A stretch of 64,000 bases of DNA. It comes from Pseudomonas aylmerensis (GTDB lineage Bacteria > Pseudomonadota > Gammaproteobacteria > Pseudomonadales > Pseudomonadaceae). A program made the position numbers and the translations under genes. The notes under the pieces were generated by a model. That model searched no databases, was not told the DNA's origin, and worked only from the letters and a program-made list of their open reading frames with translations. The stretch spans positions 124,001 to 188,000 of the forward strand of contig NZ_MAUE01000005.1 in assembly GCF_001702265.1 (NCBI RefSeq), given 5' to 3'. This document shows, piece by piece, positions 8,804 to 17,544 of this stretch; the stretch's first letter is position 1; every line of letters begins with the position of its first letter.

Positions 8804-8845
8804 ACTGTTTCAAAGGCAACACTGTCTCAAAGGCAATACTGTTTT
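8804..8845 (+). repeat. 17-bp direct tandem repeat, about 2.5 copies
   Basis: ACTGTTTCAAAGGCAAC (8804-8820) and ACTGTCTCAAAGGCAAT (8821-8837) are adjacent, followed by a partial ACTGTTTTC. They lie 10 bp after the tRNA-Thr gene. Only two substitutions separate the full copies. No function is apparent. Confidence 0.8.
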
Positions 8846-8963
8846 CAGATGATCCCAGAATGGTTCTGAAGGCCAGACGAGCTGGCATTTGCGCCCGCTC
8901 TTTTGTATCTGCGCAACCTTGATGACCCAGATGCATCCCCATTCCTCGATCTAAGAGAACAAC

Positions 8964-9269
8964 ATGACCACAACTGAAATGACCCAGGAAGTTCGGCATC
9001 AAGCAGCCCTCGAAAAATACCTCGAGGAATCGCCGCAGCTTAAAGAAGAGATCAAGGACCTGAGCGCCGATGATCAGCGCGACCAGATTCAGTGGGCATT
9101 CGAGGACGAGGCCGAGAGCCGGGGCTACCAGCCCTGGGAGCTGACCCTCTATTACACGTCGACACCGGAAGAATTCGAAGCCGCCAGGCTCGCCTTGCAC
9201 AAGGAGGCATCTGAGGTACTGGGCGTCGACTGGGAAGAATATTGCGAGATGAACGGCCTGGTTGTTTGA
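8964..9269 (+). CDS. Small acidic cytosolic protein, DUF6388-like
   Basis: A 101-residue, strongly acidic, predicted mostly helical protein (MTTTEMTQEVRHQAALEKYL ... VLGVDWEEYCEMNGLVV) with no signal peptide or membrane segment. It resembles the small Pseudomonas family I remember as DUF6388; function unknown. It stands alone between tRNA-Thr and a strong bidirectional terminator. An opposite-strand open frame of 132 codons over the same DNA is a shadow. Confidence 0.75.
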   Translation: MTTTEMTQEVRHQAALEKYLEESPQLKEEIKDLSADDQRDQIQWAFEDEAESRGYQPWELTLYYTSTPEEFEAARLALHKEASEVLGVDWEEYCEMNGLVV

Positions 9270-9275
9270 ATCAGC

Positions 9276-9311
9276 CTGCAGGAGCCGGCAACCCGGCTCC
9301 TGCAGATTTTC
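9276..9311. terminator. Bidirectional hairpin terminator between DUF6388-like gene and nadC
   Basis: A perfect 13-bp stem CTGCAGGAGCCGG / CCGGCTCCTGCAG with loop CAAC (9276-9305), followed by ATTTT on the plus strand. It lies between convergent genes. The core GGAGCCGG...CCGGCTCC also resembles the REP palindromes of this genome, so a REP may have been co-opted as terminator. Confidence 0.8.
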
Positions 9312-9312
9312 C

Positions 9313-10161
9313 TCAGATGCTGAGACGCATCGACAGATCCACCGCTTTTACATCCTTGGTCATCGCGCCAATGGAGATGTAGTCCACCCCGGTCTCGGCG
9401 ATAGGCAGCAGCGTGCTTTCATTGATCCCGCCGCTGGCCTCCAGCTTGGCCTTGCCGCCATTCAGGCGCACGGCTTCACGCATGTCTTCCAGGCTCAGCT
9501 CATCGAGCATGATGATATCGGCGCCCGCCGCCAGCGCTTCGCGCAGTTCCTGCAGGCTTTCCACTTCGATTTCCACCGGTTTGCCGGGGGCGATCTTGTG
9601 CGCGGCGGTGATGGCTTGGGCGATGCCACCACAGGCGGCAATATGGTTTTCCTTGATCAGGAACGCGTCGTACAAACCGATACGGTGGTTGTGGCAGCCG
9701 CCGCAGGTCACCGCGTACTTCTGCGCCAGGCGCAGGCCCGGCAGGGTTTTGCGGGTGTCCAACAGCTTGACCTGAGTGCTCGCGACAAAATCCGCCAGGT
9801 ACTGCGCGCGGGTAGCGACCCCGGAGAGCAATTGCAGGAAATTCAGCGCACAGCGTTCGCCGCTGAGCAGCGAGCGTGCCGGTCCTTCAAGGCGGAACAG
9901 CACCTGGTTGGGGCTGACGCGCTCCCCGTCGGCCACCTGCCAATGCACGGCGACGCGTGGGTCCAACTGGCGAAACACGGCATCGACCCAGGCCGTACCG
10001 GAAATGACTGCGTTGTCGCGGGTAATGATGGCGGCCGTGGCCAGCCGTTCGGCCGGGATCAACTGTGCGGTGATGTCGCCGCTGCCGATGTCTTCCAGCA
10101 GTGCGCGGCGCACGTTGGCTTCGATTTCGGCGGTGAGGTCGGCAAGACGGAGATTCGGCAT
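9313..10161 (-). CDS. nadC: Nicotinate-nucleotide diphosphorylase (quinolinate phosphoribosyltransferase)
   Basis: A 282-residue enzyme that converts quinolinate and PRPP to nicotinate mononucleotide, CO2 and PPi in de novo NAD synthesis. Start [20 protein letters not shown] chosen over a 19-residue upstream extension. Signature segments: [16 protein letters not shown], the substrate-binding [18 protein letters not shown] followed by GGCHNHR, and the C-terminal barrel strands [15 protein letters not shown] and LEASGGI. Cytosolic. It stands between the pil locus and ampDE as in P. aeruginosa. Confidence 0.97.
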   Translation of the reverse strand: MPNLRLADLTAEIEANVRRALLEDIGSGDITAQLIPAERLATAAIITRDNAVISGTAWVDAVFRQLDPRVAVHWQVADGERVSPNQVLFRLEGPARSLLSGERCALNFLQLLSGVATRAQYLADFVASTQVKLLDTRKTLPGLRLAQKYAVTCGGCHNHRIGLYDAFLIKENHIAACGGIAQAITAAHKIAPGKPVEIEVESLQELREALAAGADIIMLDELSLEDMREAVRLNGGKAKLEASGGINESTLLPIAETGVDYISIGAMTKDVKAVDLSMRLSI

Positions 10162-10407
10162 AACAGGCTCCACAAACAAAGTGCCCCGATTATAGGGGCA
10201 GTGCGCGTCCGAACCCACACTCGCTGCTCATTTACCGCGCCGTCGCAGAGTTTGCTGGCGCAACCCCCCTCATTTGCAAGATAATCTCGCGCCTTTCAAT
10301 TGGCGTCATAGCTTTGACGTCATGGTAATCACCGGCTATCCAGTGCGCCCACGCGGGCCTGTAGCCGGTCTTTGCCCCACTCAATACCGCCGTTTCAGGA
10401 GGCCAGG

Positions 10408-12558
10408 ATGCACAATGACGGAAAGGTGGTGCCAATCAACAAGGCACACGCCACGCCATCTCCGCTCGCCCGGTTGCCGGTGGTGTTGCTGCAGGTCCGC
10501 GACAAGGCGGCGCAACAGCTGCAGCAGGGGCTGCAGGAACTGTTCGATAACGCCGACGACACGTTGTTCGAAATGGCCGACAAGGCCCGTAACAACGTCG
10601 ATCACCATATTTTCTTCGAAGCCATGCGCGACCTGCGCCTCAAGCGCAAGAATTTCGAGCGCGTGTTCATGGAGCGCCTGTTCGAAGCCTTTGCCCACCT
10701 GGGCGACGCGGGGCGGGGGGCGTTGAAGTGGGTGCCGGTGATGTCCTACGACGCTGCACCCGGTACCTCCAGGGATCAACTGGAAAAAGCCGTGGCGCTG
10801 GAGGCCATGCTGGGCCGGGTGCATCACCGCGACGGCCTGGCGCTGGGGCAACTGACCGCCCGTTTGAGTGCATTGCTCGGCAATCGCCTGGACGATCGGG
10901 AGAACCCGCTCGGTCCGGCGCTGCTCTGCGAGTTTTTCCTGCGGGCGGGGCGCAGCCTCGGCGTGGAAATTCGCGTCAAGCTGATCATGCTCAAGCTCTT
11001 CGAGAAATACGTGCTCAGCGATGCCGACCAGTTGTACGGCGAAGCCAACCAATTGTTGGTCGCGACGGGGGTGTTGCCGGAACTCAAGGCCGCCCCCTCG
11101 CGCCGCCCCGGTGGGCGTGCCGCCCGTGAACAACCCAGCCCGGATGCGCAGCCGGGCGCCGAGCAGCCTGTCGATGACAGCGGCCAGCAAGCGTTCGCCG
11201 TCCTGCAGGAGCTGCTCAAAGCCGTGCGCGGCAGCGTGGCCCCCACCCTCGAAGCCAGCGCCGAGCCCCAGCCTATCGCCACCCGTGACCTGCTCAGGCT
11301 GCTGTCCCATTTGCAGCAGTATGTGCCGGAGCCGGAGCTTGAAGACGACTTCGACCTGCGCAACCAGCTGGAACAACTGCTCACGCGTGTCAGCGTCAAG
11401 AGTGGCAAGTCGCGGGTGGTGGAGGATGCAGACGAAGACGTGATCAACCTGGTCGCGCTGTTGTTCGAGTTCATCCTCAATGACCGCACGGTGCCCGATG
11501 CCTTCAAGGCCTTGATCGGCCGATTGCAGATCCCGATGCTCAAAGTCGCGGTGTTGGACAAGAGCTTTTTCACCCGCGCCAACCACCCCGCGCGGCGCCT
11601 GCTCAATGAAGTCGCGGCGGCGGCCATGGGCTGGAGCCCGTGTGATGACTATCAGCGCGACCACCTGTACCTGCGTATCGAACAAGTGGTGCAGCGCCTG
11701 CTCAACGATTATGTCGAAGACCCAGCGATTTTTTCCGGGTTGTTGACCGAGTTCAGTGCGTTTACCGCCGATGAGCGGCACCGCAGCGAATTGCTCGAAC
11801 AGCACACCCGCGAAGCCGAGGAAGCTCGCGTACGCACCGAGGCGGCCCGTCAGCGAGTGGCTGATGTGCTCAACCGGCGGCTGCTGGGTAAGGTCCTGCC
11901 ACGCACGGTGGTGCAGTTCCTGCAGCAGGCCTGGAGCCAGGTGCTGTTGCTGGCCAGCCTCAAGCACGGTGAGCAGTCGGTGCAATGGCAAGCGGGGCTG
12001 CGCACCCTCGACGAACTGATCTGGAGTGTCAGCCTGCAGCAAGACACCGAAGCTGGGCGCCACTTGCTGGAACAGTTGCCGGGATTGCTCAAGGCGTTGC
12101 GTGACGGATTGACCAGCGCTGCGTTCGACCCATTCAGCACGCGTGATTTTTTTGTGCGGCTGCAGGCCCTGCATAGGCAGGCGACTGACGACCTCGATGA
12201 GCTGATCGAGGTGAGTGAGCCCTTTGTACTTGGGGCGGTCTCGCATGAGCCGGATGAAGACCTGCCGGACAACGATCCCGACCTGCTCCAGGCTCGGCAA
12301 TTGCGGATGGGGCAGTGGGTGGAGTTCCAACGCGAGACTGCCAGCAGCCTGCGATGCAAGCTCACGATGATCATGGCGCCGGCCAATCGCTACATCTTTG
12401 TCAGTCGCACGGGGCTCAAGGTCCTGGAGCAAAGCGCCGGCCAACTGGCGGTGGCATTCAAGGCTGGCACGCTGCATAGGCTCGACGATGGGCCCTTGTT
12501 CGAGCGTGCGCTGGCGGCGGTGGTGGGCAAGCTGCGACAACTCAATCGCGGCAAGTGA
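10408..12558 (+). CDS. DUF1631 family protein
   Basis: A 716-residue, largely helical, charged protein (MHNDGKVVPINKAHATPSPL). Start at ATG 10408 has a good SD (AGGAGG at about 10398). It matches the proteobacterial DUF1631 family, which usually spans almost the whole protein; no enzyme motif, signal peptide or membrane segment is visible. A Pro/Gln-rich low-complexity stretch (about residues 223-256) separates N- and C-terminal helical regions, and a charged segment (about 465-490, EEARVRTEAARQRV) may be a coiled coil. Upstream of ampD as in P. aeruginosa PA4523. Role unknown. Confidence 0.85.
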   Translation: MHNDGKVVPINKAHATPSPLARLPVVLLQVRDKAAQQLQQGLQELFDNADDTLFEMADKARNNVDHHIFFEAMRDLRLKRKNFERVFMERLFEAFAHLGDAGRGALKWVPVMSYDAAPGTSRDQLEKAVALEAMLGRVHHRDGLALGQLTARLSALLGNRLDDRENPLGPALLCEFFLRAGRSLGVEIRVKLIMLKLFEKYVLSDADQLYGEANQLLVATGVLPELKAAPSRRPGGRAAREQPSPDAQPGAEQPVDDSGQQAFAVLQELLKAVRGSVAPTLEASAEPQPIATRDLLRLLSHLQQYVPEPELEDDFDLRNQLEQLLTRVSVKSGKSRVVEDADEDVINLVALLFEFILNDRTVPDAFKALIGRLQIPMLKVAVLDKSFFTRANHPARRLLNEVAAAAMGWSPCDDYQRDHLYLRIEQVVQRLLNDYVEDPAIFSGLLTEFSAFTADERHRSELLEQHTREAEEARVRTEAARQRVADVLNRRLLGKVLPRTVVQFLQQAWSQVLLLASLKHGEQSVQWQAGLRTLDELIWSVSLQQDTEAGRHLLEQLPGLLKALRDGLTSAAFDPFSTRDFFVRLQALHRQATDDLDELIEVSEPFVLGAVSHEPDEDLPDNDPDLLQARQLRMGQWVEFQRETASSLRCKLTMIMAPANRYIFVSRTGLKVLEQSAGQLAVAFKAGTLHRLDDGPLFERALAAVVGKLRQLNRGK

Positions 12559-12619
12559 TCGCAACCACAGGGGCGAACGCGGCATACTGGTAACACTTTG
12601 TCTCGTTCAAGGAACCGGT

Positions 12620-13183
12620 ATGCAGTTGGACCCCGCCAGCGGTTGGTGCAAGGGTATTCGTCATTGCCCTTCGCCCAACTTCAACGAGCGCCCCGCAGGC
12701 GAAATCTCACTGTTGGTGGTGCATAACATCAGCCTGCCGCCCGCGCAGTTCGCTACCGGCAAGGTGCAGGAGTTTTTCCAGAACCGCCTGGATGTCACGG
12801 AACATCCCTACTTTGAAGGGATTGCTGACCTACGGGTGTCCGCGCATTTTCTGATTGAGCGCGACGGCGCGGTGACGCAGTTTGTGTCCTGCATCGACCG
12901 CGCCTGGCATGCCGGGGTCTCGTGCTTCGAAGGGCGAGAGACGTGCAATGATTTTTCCCTGGGAATCGAGCTGGAAGGCACCGATGACCTGCCGTTCACC
13001 GACGCCCAGTATGTGTCGCTGATCGACCTGGCCCGCCAGTTGCTGGCGGCCTACCCCGGGATCACGCCGCAGCGGATTTGTGGCCACAGCGATATCGCGC
13101 CGGGACGCAAGACCGATCCCGGCCCCGCTTTTGATTGGACGCGCTTTCGCAGCGCCCTGCTGGATGGAGGACACGCACAATGA
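12620..13183 (+). CDS. ampD: 1,6-anhydro-N-acetylmuramyl-L-alanine amidase AmpD
   Basis: A 187-residue cytosolic zinc amidase that removes the stem peptide from anhydro-muropeptides during cell-wall recycling. By lowering the AmpR-activating ligands it keeps ampC beta-lactamase repressed. Zinc ligands His35 (VVHNIS), His156 (CGHSDIAPG) and Asp166 (KTDPGP), plus catalytic Glu117 (GIELEG) and Lys164, are all present. The start at 12620 is preceded by AAGGAACC. Its stop overlaps the ampE start (ATGA), forming the conserved ampDE operon. Loss of ampD is a common route to beta-lactam resistance; this copy looks intact. Confidence 0.96.
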   Translation: MQLDPASGWCKGIRHCPSPNFNERPAGEISLLVVHNISLPPAQFATGKVQEFFQNRLDVTEHPYFEGIADLRVSAHFLIERDGAVTQFVSCIDRAWHAGVSCFEGRETCNDFSLGIELEGTDDLPFTDAQYVSLIDLARQLLAAYPGITPQRICGHSDIAPGRKTDPGPAFDWTRFRSALLDGGHAQ

Positions 13184-14016
13184 GTTTTCTGGTGTTGGTG
13201 CTGGCGGTCTGGATCGAGAAATTCTCGGCCCTGCGCCGGCGTGTGCAGCGCGATGGCGGCTGGTTGCGCGAGCTGGCCAAGCTGGAATCCAGCCCGCGCA
13301 TGGGCAAGCAGCCCTGGCTGATTCTGACCGTGATGGTGTTGCTGCCGGTGGCGTTGCTGGCGCTGTTGCTTCTGGTGCTGGAGCCGGTGGCCTACGGGTT
13401 GTTGGCACTGCCGGTGCACCTGGTGGTGGTGATCTACAGCCTGGGGCGTGGCGATCTACTGGCCGGGCTGGGCCCGTTTCGCGATGCCTGGCGGCGCGGC
13501 GACCTGCAAGCCGCAGAGCACGTGGCCGAGCGCGACCTGAGCCTGAGTGCCGACAGCGGCGAACAGCTGCTCGAACGCGTCCAGGGGCATCTGCTGTGGC
13601 AGGCCTACCAGAGCTTTTTCGCGGTGATTTTCTGGTACTTCCTGCTGGGACCGGTGGCCGCCCTGGCGTACCGCCTGCTGGCGCTGGCCAGCGAACACAG
13701 CAAGAACCCGCTGGTGGCCGAGCGTGCCGGGCAATTGCGGCATGCGTTTGACTGGTTGCCGGTTCGCCTGCTGGCAGCCAGCTTCGCCCTGGTAGGCAAT
13801 TTCGTGGCGGTCAGCCGCGTGATGCTGCACGAGCTGTTGAACTGGGATATCAGCGCCGCCCAACTGGTGGAAAAGGTGGGCCTGGTTGCCGCCGAAATCC
13901 CGCCGCCAGTGGTCGGTGCCGATGGCATCAACAGCCTGGACCGCCTGTGGGAGCTGCTGCTGCGCGCGGCGGTGCTGTGGTATGCCGGGTTCGCTATCTG
14001 GACCGTGTTGCCCTGA
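13180..14016 (+). CDS. ampE: AmpE, inner-membrane regulatory protein
   Basis: A 278-residue inner-membrane protein (MSFLVLVLAVWIEKFSALRR) with about four hydrophobic segments (approximately 1-15, 45-90, 140-165, 260-278). It belongs to the AmpE/CobD-like family; a role in beta-lactamase induction has been suggested but its biochemical activity is not established. ATG at 13180 overlaps the ampD stop by 4 bp, so translation is coupled. Confidence 0.92.
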   Translation: MSFLVLVLAVWIEKFSALRRRVQRDGGWLRELAKLESSPRMGKQPWLILTVMVLLPVALLALLLLVLEPVAYGLLALPVHLVVVIYSLGRGDLLAGLGPFRDAWRRGDLQAAEHVAERDLSLSADSGEQLLERVQGHLLWQAYQSFFAVIFWYFLLGPVAALAYRLLALASEHSKNPLVAERAGQLRHAFDWLPVRLLAASFALVGNFVAVSRVMLHELLNWDISAAQLVEKVGLVAAEIPPPVVGADGINSLDRLWELLLRAAVLWYAGFAIWTVLP

Positions 14017-14084
14017 TCCTCGCAGACCCCCGATTCGCTGGCGATACGAGCACTTTGGTGGTTACATCACCCGAGTTGCGTCGA

Positions 14085-14103
14085 TCGCCGGCAAGCCGGC
14101 GCC
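14085..14103. repeat. Single REP-like palindrome
   Basis: GCCGGCAAGCCGGC core with short flanks, in the ampE-chemoreceptor spacer. The same core recurs in the REP pair at 32641-32704. Confidence 0.7.
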
Positions 14104-14227
14104 TATCTCGTTAACTTTACGTTACAAAACTCCCTTTCAAATTGAGCTATACAGACAGAGCGCCAAATAGTGGCTTTCTGCCGCCGCCCTGCGCCTCAAA
14201 TAAAAATAATAGAAAGGGAGTTCACCT

Positions 14228-16258
14228 GTGAAGAGCTTGCTCTATCCCGCCGTCGCGCTGATGAACCGTCTGAGTTTCGGCATGAAGTTCAGCCTGATCA
14301 GCGTGCTGTTCCTGCTGCCGATGCTGGCAACCAACTATTACCTGGTACGTGATTCCTGGCGTGAGTTCCAGGGCACGCGTATCGAACTGCAAAGCCTGGA
14401 TTTACTCGGCAGCAGCCTGGCGCTGCGCCGCGACCTGGAAACCCTCAACAACCAGGTGCAGATCAACGCGACCCTGGGGCAGGCCGGCAAAGCTGGTGAC
14501 CTGGAGGGCAAGATCACTGCCCTGGAGCAAAGCGTGCTGACCCGCCTGCAAGGCCTCAGCGCGATGGCCACCGACCCTGAGCAAATCGCCGCCTTTGACG
14601 CCAAGCGCGACGAGCTGGTCGCGGCCTTCAAGGCCCAGCAACAGGAAACCTCGCTGCTGAGTAAAAGCGCGTTGATCGGCAAATTGCTCAACAAGGCGCA
14701 GATGCTCAGCCAGATCATCGCCAGCCAATCCGGCTTGAGCCGCGACCCCCAGAGCGATTTGCGCCAACTCAGCGAACTCATCACCAGCGTGACCCCGCAG
14801 GTCACGCAAACCCTGGGGGAGGGCCGGGCGATGGGCGCGTATTCGCTGGGCCAGGGGTTCCTCAATTCATCCTCCAGCACGCGCTTTGACGAGTTGTTGC
14901 AGCAGTTGGAAAAGCTCCAGGCCGAATACGGCTTGAAGTTGCAGGACGCGTTGGGTTCCAGCAAGACCGTGCACACCGCGCTCGACAGTTTGGCCAAGGC
15001 CAGCAACGCCAGCCTCAAGCAAGGCAGCGAGCTGTTTGAAGAACAGGTGGTGATGGCCGAGACTCTCGACGCGCCCTGGCAGGCGTTCTACGACAACGTC
15101 ACCCAACTGATGGCGCAGACGTATCAATTGGATGAAGCAACCCTGAGCTTCATCGGCCAGCAACTGGAGCAGCGCCTGGCGCAAAACCGCACACACATGG
15201 TGGTGCTGGTGTCGGCCCTCAGCGCGGTGTTCCTGCTGATCTTTTACTTGTATGCAGGCTTCTACGCCTCCACGCGTACCACGCTGCGGCGTTTGGGGGC
15301 GATGATGGACAAGGTCGCCGCCGGTGATATGACCGTCACTTTTGTCGCCCACAGCCGCGATGAATTGGGCGACCTGGGCCAGGTGTTCAACGGCACCGTG
15401 GCAAAAATCCATGACTTGATCGAGCGCGTCGGTCACACCGTCAGCCAGGTTGAACTGCAGGCCGGCCAGGTGGAAGCGGTCTCGGCGCAGAGCAACCAGG
15501 CCGTCTCCGGCCAGCGCACTCAGATCGAGCAGGTCGCAACGGCCATGAACCAGATGTCGTCTACTGCCCAGGAAGTCGCGCGCAGTGCGGCGGCGGCGGT
15601 CAGCAGTGCCCACAGTGTCAATGATGAAACTGTCAGCGGCCGTGGCCTGGTGCAATCCCAGCAAGGCAGCATCGCCCGGCTCGCCTCGGAGATCGATGAG
15701 TCGGTGCGGGTCATCAACCAGCTGGCCACCGACAGCCAGTCGATCAGCAGCGTGTTGGAAGTGATCAAGAGCATCGCCGAGCAAACCAACCTGCTCGCGC
15801 TCAATGCTGCCATCGAGGCGGCGCGGGCGGGTGAGCAGGGGCGCGGGTTTGCGGTGGTGGCCGATGAAGTGCGCACGTTGGCCCGCCGCACCCAGCATTC
15901 CACCGAAGAAATCGAGCAGATGATCAGTCGTTTGCACAGCGGGGTGGCAGCCGCGGTGAAGGCCATGGGCACCAGCCATGAAATGGCGAATGGCACGGTA
16001 GGGCAGTCGGAAAAAGTCCAGCAGGCCCTGGAAAACATCCTCGGGGCCGTAGGCATGATCGTCGATCAGAACCAGCAGATTGCCGCCGCGGTGGAGCAGC
16101 AGACCGCCGTCGCCCACGATATCGACCAGAACATCGTCGAAATCAATCGTGCCGGCGAGCATGCAGCCGAGGGCGCACATCAGACCGAAGCGGCGAGCCG
16201 GCAGCTGTCGATGCAGGTGATCGAATTGAAGCAACTGATTGGGGCGTTTCGTGTGTAA
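14228..16258 (+). CDS. Methyl-accepting chemotaxis protein
   Basis: A 676-residue chemoreceptor. Start GTG at 14228 follows GGGAG with 7-8 nt spacing. TM1 lies at about residues 18-38, then a periplasmic helical sensor of roughly 280 residues, TM2 at about 322-345 (MVVLVSALSAVFLLIFYLYA), a HAMP domain and the cytosolic signalling hairpin with the invariant tip AEQTNLLALNAAIEAARAGE. The sensor length suits a double four-helix-bundle (HBM) module as in McpS-type receptors; ligand unknown. Ends LIGAFRV without a CheR pentapeptide. It corresponds in position to P. aeruginosa PA4520. Confidence 0.93.
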   Translation: MKSLLYPAVALMNRLSFGMKFSLISVLFLLPMLATNYYLVRDSWREFQGTRIELQSLDLLGSSLALRRDLETLNNQVQINATLGQAGKAGDLEGKITALEQSVLTRLQGLSAMATDPEQIAAFDAKRDELVAAFKAQQQETSLLSKSALIGKLLNKAQMLSQIIASQSGLSRDPQSDLRQLSELITSVTPQVTQTLGEGRAMGAYSLGQGFLNSSSSTRFDELLQQLEKLQAEYGLKLQDALGSSKTVHTALDSLAKASNASLKQGSELFEEQVVMAETLDAPWQAFYDNVTQLMAQTYQLDEATLSFIGQQLEQRLAQNRTHMVVLVSALSAVFLLIFYLYAGFYASTRTTLRRLGAMMDKVAAGDMTVTFVAHSRDELGDLGQVFNGTVAKIHDLIERVGHTVSQVELQAGQVEAVSAQSNQAVSGQRTQIEQVATAMNQMSSTAQEVARSAAAAVSSAHSVNDETVSGRGLVQSQQGSIARLASEIDESVRVINQLATDSQSISSVLEVIKSIAEQTNLLALNAAIEAARAGEQGRGFAVVADEVRTLARRTQHSTEEIEQMISRLHSGVAAAVKAMGTSHEMANGTVGQSEKVQQALENILGAVGMIVDQNQQIAAAVEQQTAVAHDIDQNIVEINRAGEHAAEGAHQTEAASRQLSMQVIELKQLIGAFRV

Positions 16259-16383
16259 GGCGCAAGAGTAGGAATTGTCTGCTTGTGACGTAGTTCGTGT
16301 CTTGATTCGCCGCTCGCTCTTCTGTGGCTGTGTGAATGGGTGAGAATTTGTTTCACACACTCAAGGTACTGGGGAGCACGGCG

Positions 16384-16815
16384 ATGGCCACGGCAATTGG
16401 CATCAAAGGGCACTGCGCCCATTGCGACATCACGTTTGAGCTCAAGCCTTGGCAGTTGAATGCCATCGCCATCGAAGAGCCCTTCGATTGCCCGTATTGT
16501 CATCGGGTGTTGCAGCTGAGCTGTCCGCGACAACTGCGTCAGTTCAAGGCGCTCGACCACTGGGCGCTGGTGCACCCGAGCATGGCGGTCCTGACGTGTG
16601 TGGTGCTGATCGTGGCACTGGTGGCGGAGTGGGTGGGATTGATCAGTGTGATCGGCCAGCTCAACGTGTCATTGGTGGTGCTGCTGGTGCACTTCCTGGC
16701 ATTGCGTTATGCCCGTTCGCGGCAGCGGATCACCCTGGACCTGCAAGCAGTCATGCCGGCACTACCAGTTGAACACCTCGCACGCATTGCGTGTGCTCGC
16801 CTCAGCCAGCAATAA
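16384..16815 (+). CDS. Zinc-ribbon membrane protein of unknown function
   Basis: A 143-residue protein starting MATAIGIKGHCAHCDITFEL, chosen because GGGGAG precedes ATG 16384 (an in-frame ATG at 16336 is also possible). Two CxxC pairs (CAHC and CPYC, about residues 11-14 and 36-39) form a probable zinc ribbon. Two hydrophobic segments follow (about 65-88 and 92-110). The last 54 bp overlap the 3' end of the convergent tatD gene, so either the overlap is real or this gene's end has drifted. I do not recognise the family. Confidence 0.7.
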   Translation: MATAIGIKGHCAHCDITFELKPWQLNAIAIEEPFDCPYCHRVLQLSCPRQLRQFKALDHWALVHPSMAVLTCVVLIVALVAEWVGLISVIGQLNVSLVVLLVHFLALRYARSRQRITLDLQAVMPALPVEHLARIACARLSQQ

Positions 16816-17544
16816 GGGCGTGGTCCCCATGCGCGCGGCCAGGTCGGTGCAGATCGCCGGCAAATGCAGCGGGCTATTGCGTTGGCCAGGGTACATGGCG
16901 GGCGCCATGTCCGGTGAGTCGGTTTCCAGCACCACCGCGTCCAACGGCAATTGCGCCAGTACCTTGTGCATACGCAAGGCCTGGGGCCAGGTGGCGGCGC
17001 CACCCAGTCCCAGTTTGAAGCCGAGCTTGATGTACTCGCGGGCTTCTTCCCGGCTACCGGCAAAGGCATGGATGATGCCGCCCCGTGGCAGGCGGATGCG
17101 CTTGAGGGTTGCGATCACCGCCGCGTGACTGCGGCGTACGTGCAGCAATGCCGGCAGTTGGCAGTCCACGGCGAGCTTGAGCTGGACTTCAAACAGGTGT
17201 TGCTGGCGTTCGCGGTCCAGGGTTTCGAGGAAATAATCCAGGCCGATCTCGCCCACGGCGCACAGTTGCCGATGGCCCTGCAGGCGGGTCAGCCAGTCGC
17301 CCAGCTCGGTCAGGTCGGCAGGTCGATGATCATCGAGGTACACCGGGTGCAGGCCGAAGGCGGCGAACAGGCTTTCGTCTGCTTGCACCAGGTCCCACAG
17401 CCGCTGCCAATTCTGCTGATACACGCCCAACACCACCATGCGCCGAACGCCCAGCGCGCGGCTGTGGGCGAGGACTTCGCGGCGATCGCTGTCGAAGTCC
17501 GGGAAGTCCAGGTGGGTGTGGGTGTCGATCAGCTCCACGCTCAA
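16762..17544 (-). CDS. tatD: TatD-family metal-dependent hydrolase (DNase)
   Basis: A 260-residue TIM-barrel hydrolase of the TatD/YcfH family (3'-5' exo-DNase or repair nuclease in studied members). Metal ligands: DTHTHLDF near the N-terminus, Glu in GEIGLDY, His in LLHVRRSH, His in IHAFAGS (where HCFSG is more usual), and Asp in LETDSPD. The start is TTG at 17544, overlapping the cra stop (TTGA); a GTG three codons in is the alternative. Probably co-transcribed with cra. Assignment among TatD paralogues (TatD, YcfH, YjjV) is not certain. Confidence 0.88.
   Translation of the reverse strand: MSVELIDTHTHLDFPDFDSDRREVLAHSRALGVRRMVVLGVYQQNWQRLWDLVQADESLFAAFGLHPVYLDDHRPADLTELGDWLTRLQGHRQLCAVGEIGLDYFLETLDRERQQHLFEVQLKLAVDCQLPALLHVRRSHAAVIATLKRIRLPRGGIIHAFAGSREEAREYIKLGFKLGLGGAATWPQALRMHKVLAQLPLDAVVLETDSPDMAPAMYPGQRNSPLHLPAICTDLAARMGTTPLLLAEASTRNACEVFNW

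Noticed and set aside
8802..9200. 132-codon minus-strand gene opposite the DUF6388-like gene
   Set aside because: The plus-strand frame has a conserved-looking acidic helical protein and a proper context; the minus frame covers the tRNA-proximal repeat and has no RBS.
10381..12585. 734-codon minus-strand frame over the DUF1631 gene
   Set aside because: Shadow of the plus-strand gene, same codon-bias artefact; Gln/Leu-rich with no motif.
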